Shown here: positions 38,708-47,017 of the stretch, piece by piece
Position numbering within the stretch: position 1 is the stretch's first letter
How the letters are laid out: each line of letters starts with the position of its first letter
Made by a program: the position numbers and the translations under genes
Origin: Pseudomonas abietaniphila
Lineage (GTDB): Bacteria; Pseudomonadota; Gammaproteobacteria; Pseudomonadales; Pseudomonadaceae
Length of the DNA stretch: 64,000 nucleotides
NCBI RefSeq assembly: GCF_900100795.1
Contig: NZ_FNCO01000008.1
Coordinates: 124,001 to 188,000 of the forward strand
Reading direction: 5' to 3'
The notes under the pieces: model-generated
What the model was told of the DNA's origin: nothing
The model's database searches: none
Seen by the model: the letters and a program-made list of their open reading frames with translations, nothing else

Positions 38708-41515
38708 ATGCCTGATCTGGACAGCTTACATACCCATACACCGACGCTTGCTGTTGTTGAGCCGCGTGGCCTGCCGGTTCGATCCGTTTCTTTCCATCGT
38801 GCGCAGCCAGGCGGGTCGATTTCCGAGCGGGTTGATCGTTCGGCTTTCGACGTGCATGGTCGTTTGATTCAGCGTTGGGATCCGCGACTCGGGGGCGTTT
38901 TGGGCAATGCCGCAGAGCGTCCGGCCAATCTGAAGTCTGTCCATTCGCTGACCGGACGGGCGCTGTTCGTTGACAGCGTGGATGCCGGATGGAGCGCGGA
39001 GTTGTTAAACGAGGTGGGCCAGCGCGATCACCGTTGGAATGCGCGCGGGCATTGGCAGCGTGTGGAATACGATTCTTTGCTGCGTCCGTCAGCCGTTTTC
39101 GAAGGTGATGACACTGTCGGGCACTGCGCCGAGCGTCTGGCATATGGTGGCGCCAATGACGCCTTCGCCAATCAATGCGGTCAGCTGATTCAGCATGACG
39201 ATCCAGCCGGTTCGGTGGCTAATCGGGTGTTTAGTTTGACGGGCGAGGTGATCGAACAGACCCGCAGGTTCGTGAAAGACCTCAGCGTGCCTGATTGGCC
39301 GGTCTTGGTCTCTGAGCGAGATGCCGTGCTGGAGCCGGGTGAAGGTGCTAAATCCATCTGGCGTTTCGGACCGTTGGGCGATGCACTCGAACAGACCGAT
39401 GCTATGGGCACTGTTCAGGCATTTGCGTACACCGTGGCGGGGCAGCTCACGTCCACAGATTTGCAGTTGCGAGGACAGTCTCCGCAAACTCTGGTCAGCG
39501 ATATCGCCTACGACGCGCAAGGTCGCATCACATCGGAAACCGCTGGTAACGGCGTTATTACGGCGCTCGATTACGATCCCGTCGATAGCCGCTTGATCAG
39601 GTTGCGCGCTGACAACGGCTGTCTTCAGGATCTGAATTACGCCTACGACCCGGTGGGCAATGTCTTGCAGATAGAAGACCTGGCGCAACCCGTTCGCCAC
39701 TTCGCCAATCAGCAGGTCGAACCGCTGCGCACGTTTGCTTACGACACGTTGTATCAACTGATCGAGGCCACGGGGTATGAGGCGAAAACGATGAATCGTG
39801 GGCCTGCCAACGACGCGTTTCGCACGTTCATTCAGGCTGACGAACTCGGCAGCTACACCCAGCGTTATGAATACGACGCGGCTGGCAATCTGCAAACGCT
39901 GACTCATACAGGGGCTCAAGGCTTCACCCGACGGTTTGCGACGGCAAGCACGAGCAATCGCAGCGTGCTGCAGACAGCCGATCAGCCGCCGAGCGAAGAA
40001 CAGATTGCGGAGGCCTTCGATGCCAACGGTAATCTGCGAGCCTTGCAACCCGGCCAGACCTTGCAATGGGATGTGCGTAATCAACTCACTAAAGTTACGC
40101 CCGTGGAACGCGAGTCCGGGATCAATGACAGTGAAGTCTATCGCTACGACGCGGCGGGCCTGCGTGTGCGTAAAGTCAGGACCACCCAGGCCAGAACCGT
40201 CACCCACCTTAACGAAGTGCGTTACTTGCCTGGCCTGGAGATCCGCACGAACACGGCGACGGGCGAAGTGCTGCATGTCATCACCGCCACCGCGGGCCGT
40301 AGCGATGTGCGCGTGTTGCACTGGCAAGCCGGAAAGCCCGAGACCCTCGAAAACGATCAGGTCCGCTACAGCCTTTCTGACCATCTGGGTTCCAGCACAC
40401 TGGAGCTGAGCGCGGATGGGGAACTGATCAGTCAGGAAATCTATTACCCGTATGGCGAGACGGCCTGGTTTGCCGGACGTGGCGACGTTGAGGTCAGCTA
40501 CAAGACGTTGCGCTACTCAGGCAAGGAACGAGATGCGACGGGGCTTTATTACTATGGCCTGAGGTATTACGCGCCGTGGTTGATGCGGTGGATAAACCCG
40601 GATCCGGCGGGAGAAAGAGGTGGACTCAATCTGTTTGTTTTTGCCGCCAATCGGCCGCTTTTTTTTGTTGATCCGTACGGCCTTAAACCAGAGGAACCTA
40701 AAAAAATCGCAATCGGTATTTCAAACTTTCCACAGCCCGCACAGATGAAAATGCGACAAGTTTTGCAGCTGAGCAAAGATGTCCTGGACTTCGTAACGAG
40801 TCGCCCCGCGTCAATGGAGCAGCAAACGGCCATTAACGAGGCGCTCACATCGAGTTTTGGGTCTGATAGACCCGCTTATTTTGACCACGAACTGAACAGC
40901 CGACTCATTGAGATGCGTCGGTTGCTGGACAGACTTGACAGTGATCAGGAGCGATGGTTGGAGCTCGCCGAATTGCCCGCAAGTCTCAAAGGACATGCAT
41001 CCAGCGTCAACACGCCTGGGGACAGGTCGATCTCCTTGGCCCAGTGGTTCCTTGAAAAAGGGCATTCGCTTGACGTTGCGAAAACCCTCATTCACGAAAC
41101 CAGCCACGTGGTCCACCACACGCGGGATTTTGCATATGTCGATTCGAAGCTTGAGACACCAGGAGAAGGGTTCAGCGCGCAGAAGAAATACATTGACGCT
41201 TTTAAAAAGAATTCACAGAAATTGCTTTCAAAGGGGCCAAACGAGAAAAACATGAACCCGTTGAATGTGGCCTATTACGAGAAAGTGATCTCGAAATACA
41301 GCGAGTCGCCACTCAGCAGCGATCGGAAGCGTGTATTCAGGGAAAATAACCTCGCCCGTCTCGATGTGCTGTTGAACAATGCGGACTCTGTTGCAACGTT
41401 CGCGGTCATCGCTTGGCATCAGGGAAATCAACCCAAGGCTTTCTCTCGCAGCCAGCCAGGCGAACATTCCTGGATGCGATCTTCGGCACGCCGTTTTTCC
41501 AGGCTATTCAAATAA
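38708..41515 (+). CDS. TccC-like RHS toxin 2 with an M35-type (aspzincin) metalloprotease tip
   Basis: The 935-residue paralogue of the preceding protein has the same LHTHTPTL opening, a nearly identical core, and a tip that starts at the same residue (about 659) after FVDPYG. The tip has a zincin signature IHETSH (His796, Glu797, His800). The late NNADSVATF supplies Asp893 as probable third zinc ligand, the arrangement of deuterolysin/lysine-specific M35 peptidases. It would be released inside the RHS cage and translocated into target cells by Tc A components encoded elsewhere. ATG 38708. The upstream 38 bases resemble those before toxin 1. No immunity gene follows. Confidence 0.87.
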   Translation: MPDLDSLHTHTPTLAVVEPRGLPVRSVSFHRAQPGGSISERVDRSAFDVHGRLIQRWDPRLGGVLGNAAERPANLKSVHSLTGRALFVDSVDAGWSAELLNEVGQRDHRWNARGHWQRVEYDSLLRPSAVFEGDDTVGHCAERLAYGGANDAFANQCGQLIQHDDPAGSVANRVFSLTGEVIEQTRRFVKDLSVPDWPVLVSERDAVLEPGEGAKSIWRFGPLGDALEQTDAMGTVQAFAYTVAGQLTSTDLQLRGQSPQTLVSDIAYDAQGRITSETAGNGVITALDYDPVDSRLIRLRADNGCLQDLNYAYDPVGNVLQIEDLAQPVRHFANQQVEPLRTFAYDTLYQLIEATGYEAKTMNRGPANDAFRTFIQADELGSYTQRYEYDAAGNLQTLTHTGAQGFTRRFATASTSNRSVLQTADQPPSEEQIAEAFDANGNLRALQPGQTLQWDVRNQLTKVTPVERESGINDSEVYRYDAAGLRVRKVRTTQARTVTHLNEVRYLPGLEIRTNTATGEVLHVITATAGRSDVRVLHWQAGKPETLENDQVRYSLSDHLGSSTLELSADGELISQEIYYPYGETAWFAGRGDVEVSYKTLRYSGKERDATGLYYYGLRYYAPWLMRWINPDPAGERGGLNLFVFAANRPLFFVDPYGLKPEEPKKIAIGISNFPQPAQMKMRQVLQLSKDVLDFVTSRPASMEQQTAINEALTSSFGSDRPAYFDHELNSRLIEMRRLLDRLDSDQERWLELAELPASLKGHASSVNTPGDRSISLAQWFLEKGHSLDVAKTLIHETSHVVHHTRDFAYVDSKLETPGEGFSAQKKYIDAFKKNSQKLLSKGPNEKNMNPLNVAYYEKVISKYSESPLSSDRKRVFRENNLARLDVLLNNADSVATFAVIAWHQGNQPKAFSRSQPGEHSWMRSSARRFSRLFK
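39296..40591 (+). repeat. Near-identical RHS core, copy 2
   Basis: Partner of 36250-37545. The few differences seen are single-base, such as CTGGAGATC against CTGGAAGTC near 40240. This suggests recent duplication or gene conversion. Confidence 0.92.
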
Positions 41516-41569
41516 AAAGCCCCCACCCACCCTCTGCGGATGGGGAATACGCAGAGAGCGGACGGGGGC
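41512..41569 (-). terminator. Terminator of the alginate operon
   Basis: The outer stem GCCCCC/GGGGGC and inner stem CTCTGC/GCAGAG are followed on the minus strand by CTTTTTAT. It lies 39 bases after the algA stop and directly against the rhs2 stop. Confidence 0.85.
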
Positions 41570-41607
41570 ACGACAACCGGTTGTTGCTGGTTGTTATGAC
41601 AGATCGA

Positions 41608-43062
41608 TCAGCGTGCGATGGTCTGGGTTCTCACGCCGGCTTCAATGCCGGGTGTCGAGCGACCGTAGACGTCTTCGAAGCGCTCGATGTCGTCTTCGCC
41701 CAGGTAGCTGCCCGACTGGACCTCAATGATTTCCAGCGGGATTTTGCCTGGGTTGCGCAGGCGGTGAACCGAAGCGATCGGGATGTAGGTCGACTGGTTT
41801 TCAGTCAGCAGGAACACGTTCTCGTCGCAGGTGACCTGAGCGGTGCCCGATACCACGATCCAGTGTTCGGCGCGGTGGTGATGCATCTGCAGCGACAGGC
41901 TGGCGCCCGGCTTGACCGAAATGCGCTTGACCTGGAAGCGGCCGCCCATGTCCACGGAGTCGTACGAGCCCCATGGGCGATAGACTTCGAGGTGGTTCTG
42001 GGTTTCGGTGCGGCCTTGCTCGTTGAGCGTGTTGACCATCTGCTTGACGCCCTGAACCTTGTCCTTGTGGGCGATCATCATGGCGTCCTTGGTTTCGACG
42101 ACCACGATGTTGTCCAGACCGATGACAGTGACCAGCTTGCCGTTGCCCTGAACCATGCAGTTGCGGCTGTCCTGGATAACCACGTCGCCTTTGGTGACGT
42201 TGCCGTTTGCGTCTTTGTCATGCACATCCCACAGCGAGGACCAGCAACCCACGTCGCTCCAGCCTGCATCCAGCGGCACCACACAAGCGCGTTGGGTTTT
42301 TTCCATAACGGCGTAGTCGATGGAGTTGTCCGGGCAGCAGGCGAAGCTGGCTTGATCCAGTTCGATGTTGTCGCCGTCGTGCTTGCTGCGCTCAAGGGTC
42401 AGCAGGCAGTTGTCGTAGATGTCCGGATCGTGCTTTTTCAGCTCTTCCAGGTAACGGCTGGCACGGAACAGGAACATGCCGCTGTTCCAGTAGTAACCGC
42501 CCGCCTCGACGAATTCGATGGCGCGCTGCTCGTCAGGCTTCTCGACGAACTGGGCCACGCGGCTCACGCCTTCAGGCAGCAGGGCATCGGCGGTGGACTT
42601 GATGTAGCCGTAACCGGTTTCCGGCTTGGTGGCCGGGACGCCGAACAGCACCATTTCGCCACGCTCGGCCGCGACGGTGGCCAGCGCGAGTGCGCGTTGC
42701 AGGGCTTTCTGGTCGTCGATCACGTGGTCAGCTGGCAAGACCAGCATCAGCTCATCGCGACCTTCGTTGGCCAGCATCATGGCGGTGATAGCGACCGCAG
42801 GCGCGGTATTGCGACCGAACGGTTCCATGATCACCGCCTGAGTGTCCAGGCCGAGTGCGCCGAGTTGTTCGCCGACGATGAAACGGTGGTCCTTGTTGCA
42901 CACCACGATCGGGTGTTGCATGCCGTCGAATACCAGGCGCTCGAGGGTCTGCTGGAACAGGGTGTGTTCGCCGGTCAATGCCAGGAACTGTTTTGGAAAC
43001 TGTTTACGCGAAAGAGGCCAGAGTCGGGAACCGCTGCCACCTGACAAGATCACTGGAATCAT
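41608..43062 (-). CDS. algA: AlgA, phosphomannose isomerase / GDP-mannose pyrophosphorylase
   Basis: The 484-residue bifunctional enzyme makes mannose-6-phosphate from fructose-6-phosphate and GDP-mannose from mannose-1-phosphate for alginate precursor supply. The N-terminal nucleotidyltransferase has GGSGSRLWPLSRKQFPKQF at 8-26 and LVLPADHVI near 110. The C-terminal cupin isomerase half has YRPWGSYDSVD and MHHHRAEHWIVVSGTAQV. ATG 43062 gives MIPVILSGG and the family's usual length. It is the last gene of the operon, separated from algF by a 275-base gap containing a REPIN. Confidence 0.97.
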   Translation of the reverse strand: MIPVILSGGSGSRLWPLSRKQFPKQFLALTGEHTLFQQTLERLVFDGMQHPIVVCNKDHRFIVGEQLGALGLDTQAVIMEPFGRNTAPAVAITAMMLANEGRDELMLVLPADHVIDDQKALQRALALATVAAERGEMVLFGVPATKPETGYGYIKSTADALLPEGVSRVAQFVEKPDEQRAIEFVEAGGYYWNSGMFLFRASRYLEELKKHDPDIYDNCLLTLERSKHDGDNIELDQASFACCPDNSIDYAVMEKTQRACVVPLDAGWSDVGCWSSLWDVHDKDANGNVTKGDVVIQDSRNCMVQGNGKLVTVIGLDNIVVVETKDAMMIAHKDKVQGVKQMVNTLNEQGRTETQNHLEVYRPWGSYDSVDMGGRFQVKRISVKPGASLSLQMHHHRAEHWIVVSGTAQVTCDENVFLLTENQSTYIPIASVHRLRNPGKIPLEIIEVQSGSYLGEDDIERFEDVYGRSTPGIEAGVRTQTIAR

Positions 43063-43205
43063 TTTAATTCTCCAAATAGCAATAGCGTTCGAATGGGCTA
43101 TACGTCGGTTGTTCTGTCGTTTCGTCTGTCTTGTTCTTGTACCGCTGCGGTCGGCGCCCTCGTGGTGTGTTTGCTCCGCATCACCCGGCGCCATCCGCGA
43201 AATTC

Positions 43206-43294
43206 TGTAGGCGCGCGCTTGCTCGCGATTGCGATCTTGCTGCGACAGGGTGGTCGTCTGACCCACCACTGTTCGCGGGCAAGCGCGCGCCTAC
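43206..43294. repeat. REPIN between algF and algA
   Basis: TGTAGGCGCGCGCTTGCTCG and the near-inverse CGGGCAAGCGCGCGCCTAC enclose a short spacer. It lies inside the alginate operon, within the only long gap near its end. Confidence 0.85.
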
Positions 43295-43337
43295 GGCCTT
43301 CGGCCAGAATCAACAGCCGAAGGCGAGGTTTCATTTC

Positions 43338-44018
43338 TTACTGAGTCGACGTCGGGCGCTTGACCCAGACTGGCGACAGGTTGCTGCCATTGCCGGTGAT
43401 GTAGAGCACAGCGGCTTCGCCACGCTCCAGGGCAACCGGCTTCAGGTCGCTGACTTTCTTGTCGCCGTCGAACAGCGCGAAGCTGACTTTGACCGGATTG
43501 ATTTCACGCTCGCCCGTGCCCTTGGCGGAGACGGCTTTGACCACGTCGGTCTTGCCGTCGGCGGTCTTGAGGGTCAATGGCTTGTCGCTCAGGTTCTGCA
43601 CACGCACCAGCGACTTCTGCTTGTTCTTGAACGGAGGTTCTTCAACCAGCTGCGGCGCGCCCGAGGTGTTGTTGACGATGGTGTAGTAGTGGTCGCTTGC
43701 CAGTTTCACCGGCAGGGTGTTGCTACCGATCTTGGCGCTGTAGTCGCCCTGTGGCATGAAGCTGAAATCGCTGCTGGCCAGAGGGCCGATTTCGTTGAGG
43801 CTGGTGTTGCCGACGCTGGCGCTGACTTCGGCGTTGCTGGCGTTGTACACACGCACGAAGGTCGAGCCTTTCGGTGCGGTCGGGCCGTACAGGGCAGCGT
43901 CGCCACCGGCGAATGCCGAGAGGGAGACGAAGCCCAGGCTGGCGGCCAGGACGCAGGTTTTCAGCAGGCCGGTCTTGGTCGAACGGGTAGGCATACGAGT
44001 TGGGTTCTGCAAGGTCAT
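43338..44018 (-). CDS. algF: AlgF, periplasmic alginate acetylation protein
   Basis: The 226-residue exported protein has a signal peptide ending in SAFAGG (about 37). Two small beta domains follow, with LYGPTAPKGSTFVRVYN and, at the end, GNGSNLSPVWVKR, as in Pseudomonas AlgF. It works with AlgI, AlgJ and AlgX in O-acetylation of the polymer in the periplasm. Position and order fit the canonical operon. Confidence 0.95.
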   Translation of the reverse strand: MTLQNPTRMPTRSTKTGLLKTCVLAASLGFVSLSAFAGGDAALYGPTAPKGSTFVRVYNASNAEVSASVGNTSLNEIGPLASSDFSFMPQGDYSAKIGSNTLPVKLASDHYYTIVNNTSGAPQLVEEPPFKNKQKSLVRVQNLSDKPLTLKTADGKTDVVKAVSAKGTGEREINPVKVSFALFDGDKKVSDLKPVALERGEAAVLYITGNGSNLSPVWVKRPTSTQ

Positions 44019-44032
44019 TTTGAGTAGTCCTC

Positions 44033-45226
44033 TCAGTTTTGCGCCCGGTTGGGCGTCTCGGAAGGGGTGTTGGAGCCAGAAATACTGGCGGTCTGAGCCA
44101 GATTTTGTTGAGGGTCACGAGCCTTTTTGAGTTCGGCGATCCACTGCGGGTCGAACTCGGTCAGGTCGTTGTGAGCGGGCAGGTAGCGCTCCGGGAACTC
44201 CCAGATGAGCACCTGCGGCGGGCTGCTCTTGAAGGCGTCGGTCTGCAGATACTTGAGCATCGGCAGGATCGGGCCATGGCCGTCTTCGGCGTAATTCACG
44301 ACATCGCTGTGCAGGGCCTGTTTCAGGGCACCCGCGAAGTTCCAGTTGGGGTTGGCGCTGTAGCTGGTGCCCACCAGACCGACCGCCACCGAGTTGTCGG
44401 CAAACAGCGCGTCGCCGCTTTCACCTTCTGCCTGCGCCGGGTTGGTGCTGCGTTGCTGCAGGTCATCCGGTTTTGGCAACAGGTTGCTGAACAACGGGTC
44501 CAGCGGCAGGAAGTTGGTCAGGTCACCCTTGTACGGCGCGCTGGACTTGGCTTCGGTGACGAAGGTTTGTGGATCGCCGCTCAACGGTGTCTCTTTGGCG
44601 ATCACTTCGCCCAGTTGTTGCGCGACCACTTCGGCGCCCATCGGCGTCCAGTGGGTATCGGTGCGCAGGAACACCTGGCCTTTGTCCTTGGCGCTTTGCA
44701 GCGGTGCCAGCAGGTCAGGCGCAACGATGCCGGCCTGGCTCACTTTCGCGTGGAACTGTTGATACAGGTCGGTGTGCAGTGCGGCCGGTTTGTTGTCGCC
44801 GACGTGCTCCGGGTACAGACGGGTCTTGGCCGGAACAATCGCCAGCACCAGTTGCGTGCCCTGTTTCTTCAAGGTGTCGCGCACGCCTTCGATGATCGCC
44901 AGGTTGTCGGCTTCGTTCTGCTCGCCGTTGGCCACCGCGTCGAACTCTTCGTCGGTGTATAGCCACTGATCCTTGCCCAGGATCACGCCCGGACGGCCTT
45001 CATTAAAGACCTTGTAGTCCAGCGCGGCCCAGAGGTTGGTGCCCAGACGCTTGATCGGGAATTCCTCGTCGTAGTGGGTTTCCACAGCCTTGGTCCAGTG
45101 ACCGTTAAGCACCGTGGTTTCCTTGGACGTCGAGAAGCCGATGAAGCTGCGCAGCGACCACAGGCCCAGTACCAGCAGAATGGCCAGGAACAGGAAGGTG
45201 TAGAGGAAACGTAATGAACGGGTCAT
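44033..45226 (-). CDS. algJ: AlgJ, alginate O-acetylase (SGNH-like)
   Basis: The 397-residue protein has an N-terminal membrane anchor (about 7-27) and a periplasmic SGNH-type acetyltransferase domain. The conserved acid-histidine motif is LRTDTHWTPMGAE and the serine motif is LVGTSYSANPNW. It receives acetyl groups from the AlgI side and takes part in O-acetylation of mannuronate residues. A short proline/serine-rich tail follows the conserved part. It lies 10 bases after algI. Confidence 0.95.
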   Translation of the reverse strand: MTRSLRFLYTFLFLAILLVLGLWSLRSFIGFSTSKETTVLNGHWTKAVETHYDEEFPIKRLGTNLWAALDYKVFNEGRPGVILGKDQWLYTDEEFDAVANGEQNEADNLAIIEGVRDTLKKQGTQLVLAIVPAKTRLYPEHVGDNKPAALHTDLYQQFHAKVSQAGIVAPDLLAPLQSAKDKGQVFLRTDTHWTPMGAEVVAQQLGEVIAKETPLSGDPQTFVTEAKSSAPYKGDLTNFLPLDPLFSNLLPKPDDLQQRSTNPAQAEGESGDALFADNSVAVGLVGTSYSANPNWNFAGALKQALHSDVVNYAEDGHGPILPMLKYLQTDAFKSSPPQVLIWEFPERYLPAHNDLTEFDPQWIAELKKARDPQQNLAQTASISGSNTPSETPNRAQN

Positions 45227-45236
45227 GTCAGGCTCC

Positions 45237-46802
45237 TCAGAACTGGAAGTACAGGAACGGCGAGAAACTGGCCGCCGAGAGTTTGAGAATCGAGGCTACG
45301 AACATCAGCAGGATCAGGGCGCGCATGACGTAGCGCGACCAGTCGGCGGTCCAGTAGGCAGGCTGAACCTGCGCTTCGGTGCCCACGATGTAACCCGGTT
45401 GATGAATGCTGCCCGGCGTGTCGCCCGGAACGGCTTTGATCAGGCCTGGCTGCGCGGTGGCAGGACCGTCGGCCTGAACAGGTGCGTCACTGGTTGGCTT
45501 GGCGGGTGTGCGGTTCTTGTAGAAGTCGCGCAGGCCGAAGAACGCCAGGGTGATGTAGGCCACGATCAGCGTCGCCACCTGCAAGCCGGTGAGGCTGGCG
45601 CGGTTGAGGTCGGACAGTTGCCACTCGCTGAAGCTGAACATCGCGCCGTACATGCGGGCGGCAACGTGCAGGTTTTCTGCGCGGAAGATCACCCAGCCCA
45701 TCACCACCAGCAAGAAGGTGAAGGCCCAGCGAACGACGTTGAAGGTGCGTGCGTTGGTGTTCAGGCCCAGGGCTTTTTCGATCGCCAGCCACACACCGTG
45801 CCAGGCACCCCAGACGATGTACGTGATATTGGCGCCGTGCCACAGACCACCCAGCAGCATGGTCAGGAACAGGTTGCGGTAGGTCGCGACCTTGCCGCCA
45901 CGGTTGCCGCCCAAGGTGATGTACAGGTAGTCACGCAGCCAGGTGGACAGGCTGATGTGCCAGCGTCGCCAGAACTCGGTGATCGACTGGCTGACGTAAG
46001 GCTGTTTGAAGTTTTCCATGAAGCGGAAACCCATCATCAGACCCAGGCCGATCGCCATGTCGCTGTAACCGGAAAAGTCGAAGTACAGCTGCGCGGTATA
46101 CGCCAGCGCGCCGAGCCAGGCGTCGCCCGTGGTCGGATGTTGCAGGGCGAAGCAATGGTCGGCAACCACTGCCAGGGTGTCGGCGATGAAGACCTTTTTG
46201 ATGAAACCCTGCATGAACCGCGTGCAGCCTTCGGAGAACTTGTCCAGCGTGTGGGTGCGGTTGTTGAACTGGTCCACCAGGTCGCGAAAGCGCAGTACCG
46301 GACCTGCGATGAGGTGCGGGAAGATCGCCACGAACGCTGCAAAGTCGATGAGGTTGCGCGTTGCCGGCGTGTCGCCACGGTAGACGTCGATGATGTAGCT
46401 GATGGACTCGAAGATGTAGAACGAGATCCCGATCGGCAACAGCACGTGGGTCAGGATGAACGGCTCAAGACCAATAGAGGTCATCATCGCGTTGATGCTG
46501 TCCACGCCGAAGTTGGCGTATTTGAAATAACCCAGGATGCACAGATCGACCGCCACACCGAGCAGCAGCCAGCGCTGGGCGGGTTTGGTCCTGACTCCGG
46601 CAGCGCCCACGCGCAGGCCGATCCAGTAGTTCCACAGCGTCACACCTGCGAACAGTGCCAGGAAGTCCACTCGCCACCACGCATAGAACACGTAGCTGGC
46701 GACCAGCAGCAGCAGGTTGCGATAGCGTTGCCCGCTCAGGTAGTACAAGCCGAGAAACACCGGCAAGAACAGGAACAGGAACACGTTGGATGAGAAAACC
46801 AT
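45237..46802 (-). CDS. algI: AlgI, MBOAT membrane O-acyltransferase
   Basis: The 521-residue inner-membrane protein has about eleven hydrophobic segments. The MBOAT active histidine lies in GGLWHGANITYIVWGAWHG, and QLYFDFSGYSDMAIGLG and PHLIAGPVLRF are also present. It moves acetyl groups across the membrane for alginate acetylation. The C-terminal 60 residues include a variable loop before the last helix. A 215-base gap with a palindromic repeat precedes it, so its expression relative to algL may be modulated. Confidence 0.97.
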   Translation of the reverse strand: MVFSSNVFLFLFLPVFLGLYYLSGQRYRNLLLLVASYVFYAWWRVDFLALFAGVTLWNYWIGLRVGAAGVRTKPAQRWLLLGVAVDLCILGYFKYANFGVDSINAMMTSIGLEPFILTHVLLPIGISFYIFESISYIIDVYRGDTPATRNLIDFAAFVAIFPHLIAGPVLRFRDLVDQFNNRTHTLDKFSEGCTRFMQGFIKKVFIADTLAVVADHCFALQHPTTGDAWLGALAYTAQLYFDFSGYSDMAIGLGLMMGFRFMENFKQPYVSQSITEFWRRWHISLSTWLRDYLYITLGGNRGGKVATYRNLFLTMLLGGLWHGANITYIVWGAWHGVWLAIEKALGLNTNARTFNVVRWAFTFLLVVMGWVIFRAENLHVAARMYGAMFSFSEWQLSDLNRASLTGLQVATLIVAYITLAFFGLRDFYKNRTPAKPTSDAPVQADGPATAQPGLIKAVPGDTPGSIHQPGYIVGTEAQVQPAYWTADWSRYVMRALILLMFVASILKLSAASFSPFLYFQF

Positions 46803-46897
46803 CCTTATCTCTCCATTTGTCCAACATCAAGGGCCGAAGCCCCCCCAAACCCCCCATGAAAAATGGAGGGGTGAAACATGAATGCGCCTACTGGTTG

Positions 46898-47005
46898 GAT
46901 CGTTCCCACGCTCCGCGTGGGAATGCATCTCTCGGCGCTCCGCGCCATTCAACGGCGACACAGAGCGTCAGAGGATGCGTGCCCACGCGGAGCGTGGGAA
47001 CGATC
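46898..47005. repeat. GATC-bounded palindromic repeat inside the alginate operon
   Basis: The outer arms GATCGTTCCCACGCTCCGCG and its exact inverse ending AACGATC lie 13 bases beyond the algL stop. It is the same family as 21447-21559. Confidence 0.85.
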
Positions 47006-47017
47006 AACGCGTCGAGC

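Noticed and set aside
35662..41515. The tandem RHS genes as T6SS Rhs effector-immunity pairs
   Set aside because: There is no PAAR, VgrG or adaptor gene, no immunity-sized genes follow, and the N-termini are TccC-like.
41413..43044. 543-codon plus-strand frame over algA
   Set aside because: It is antisense to algA and overlaps the rhs2 end; composition and the lack of family features mark it as a shadow.
45225..46793. 522-codon plus-strand frame over algI
   Set aside because: It is antisense to a clear MBOAT gene; composition is that of a shadow frame.
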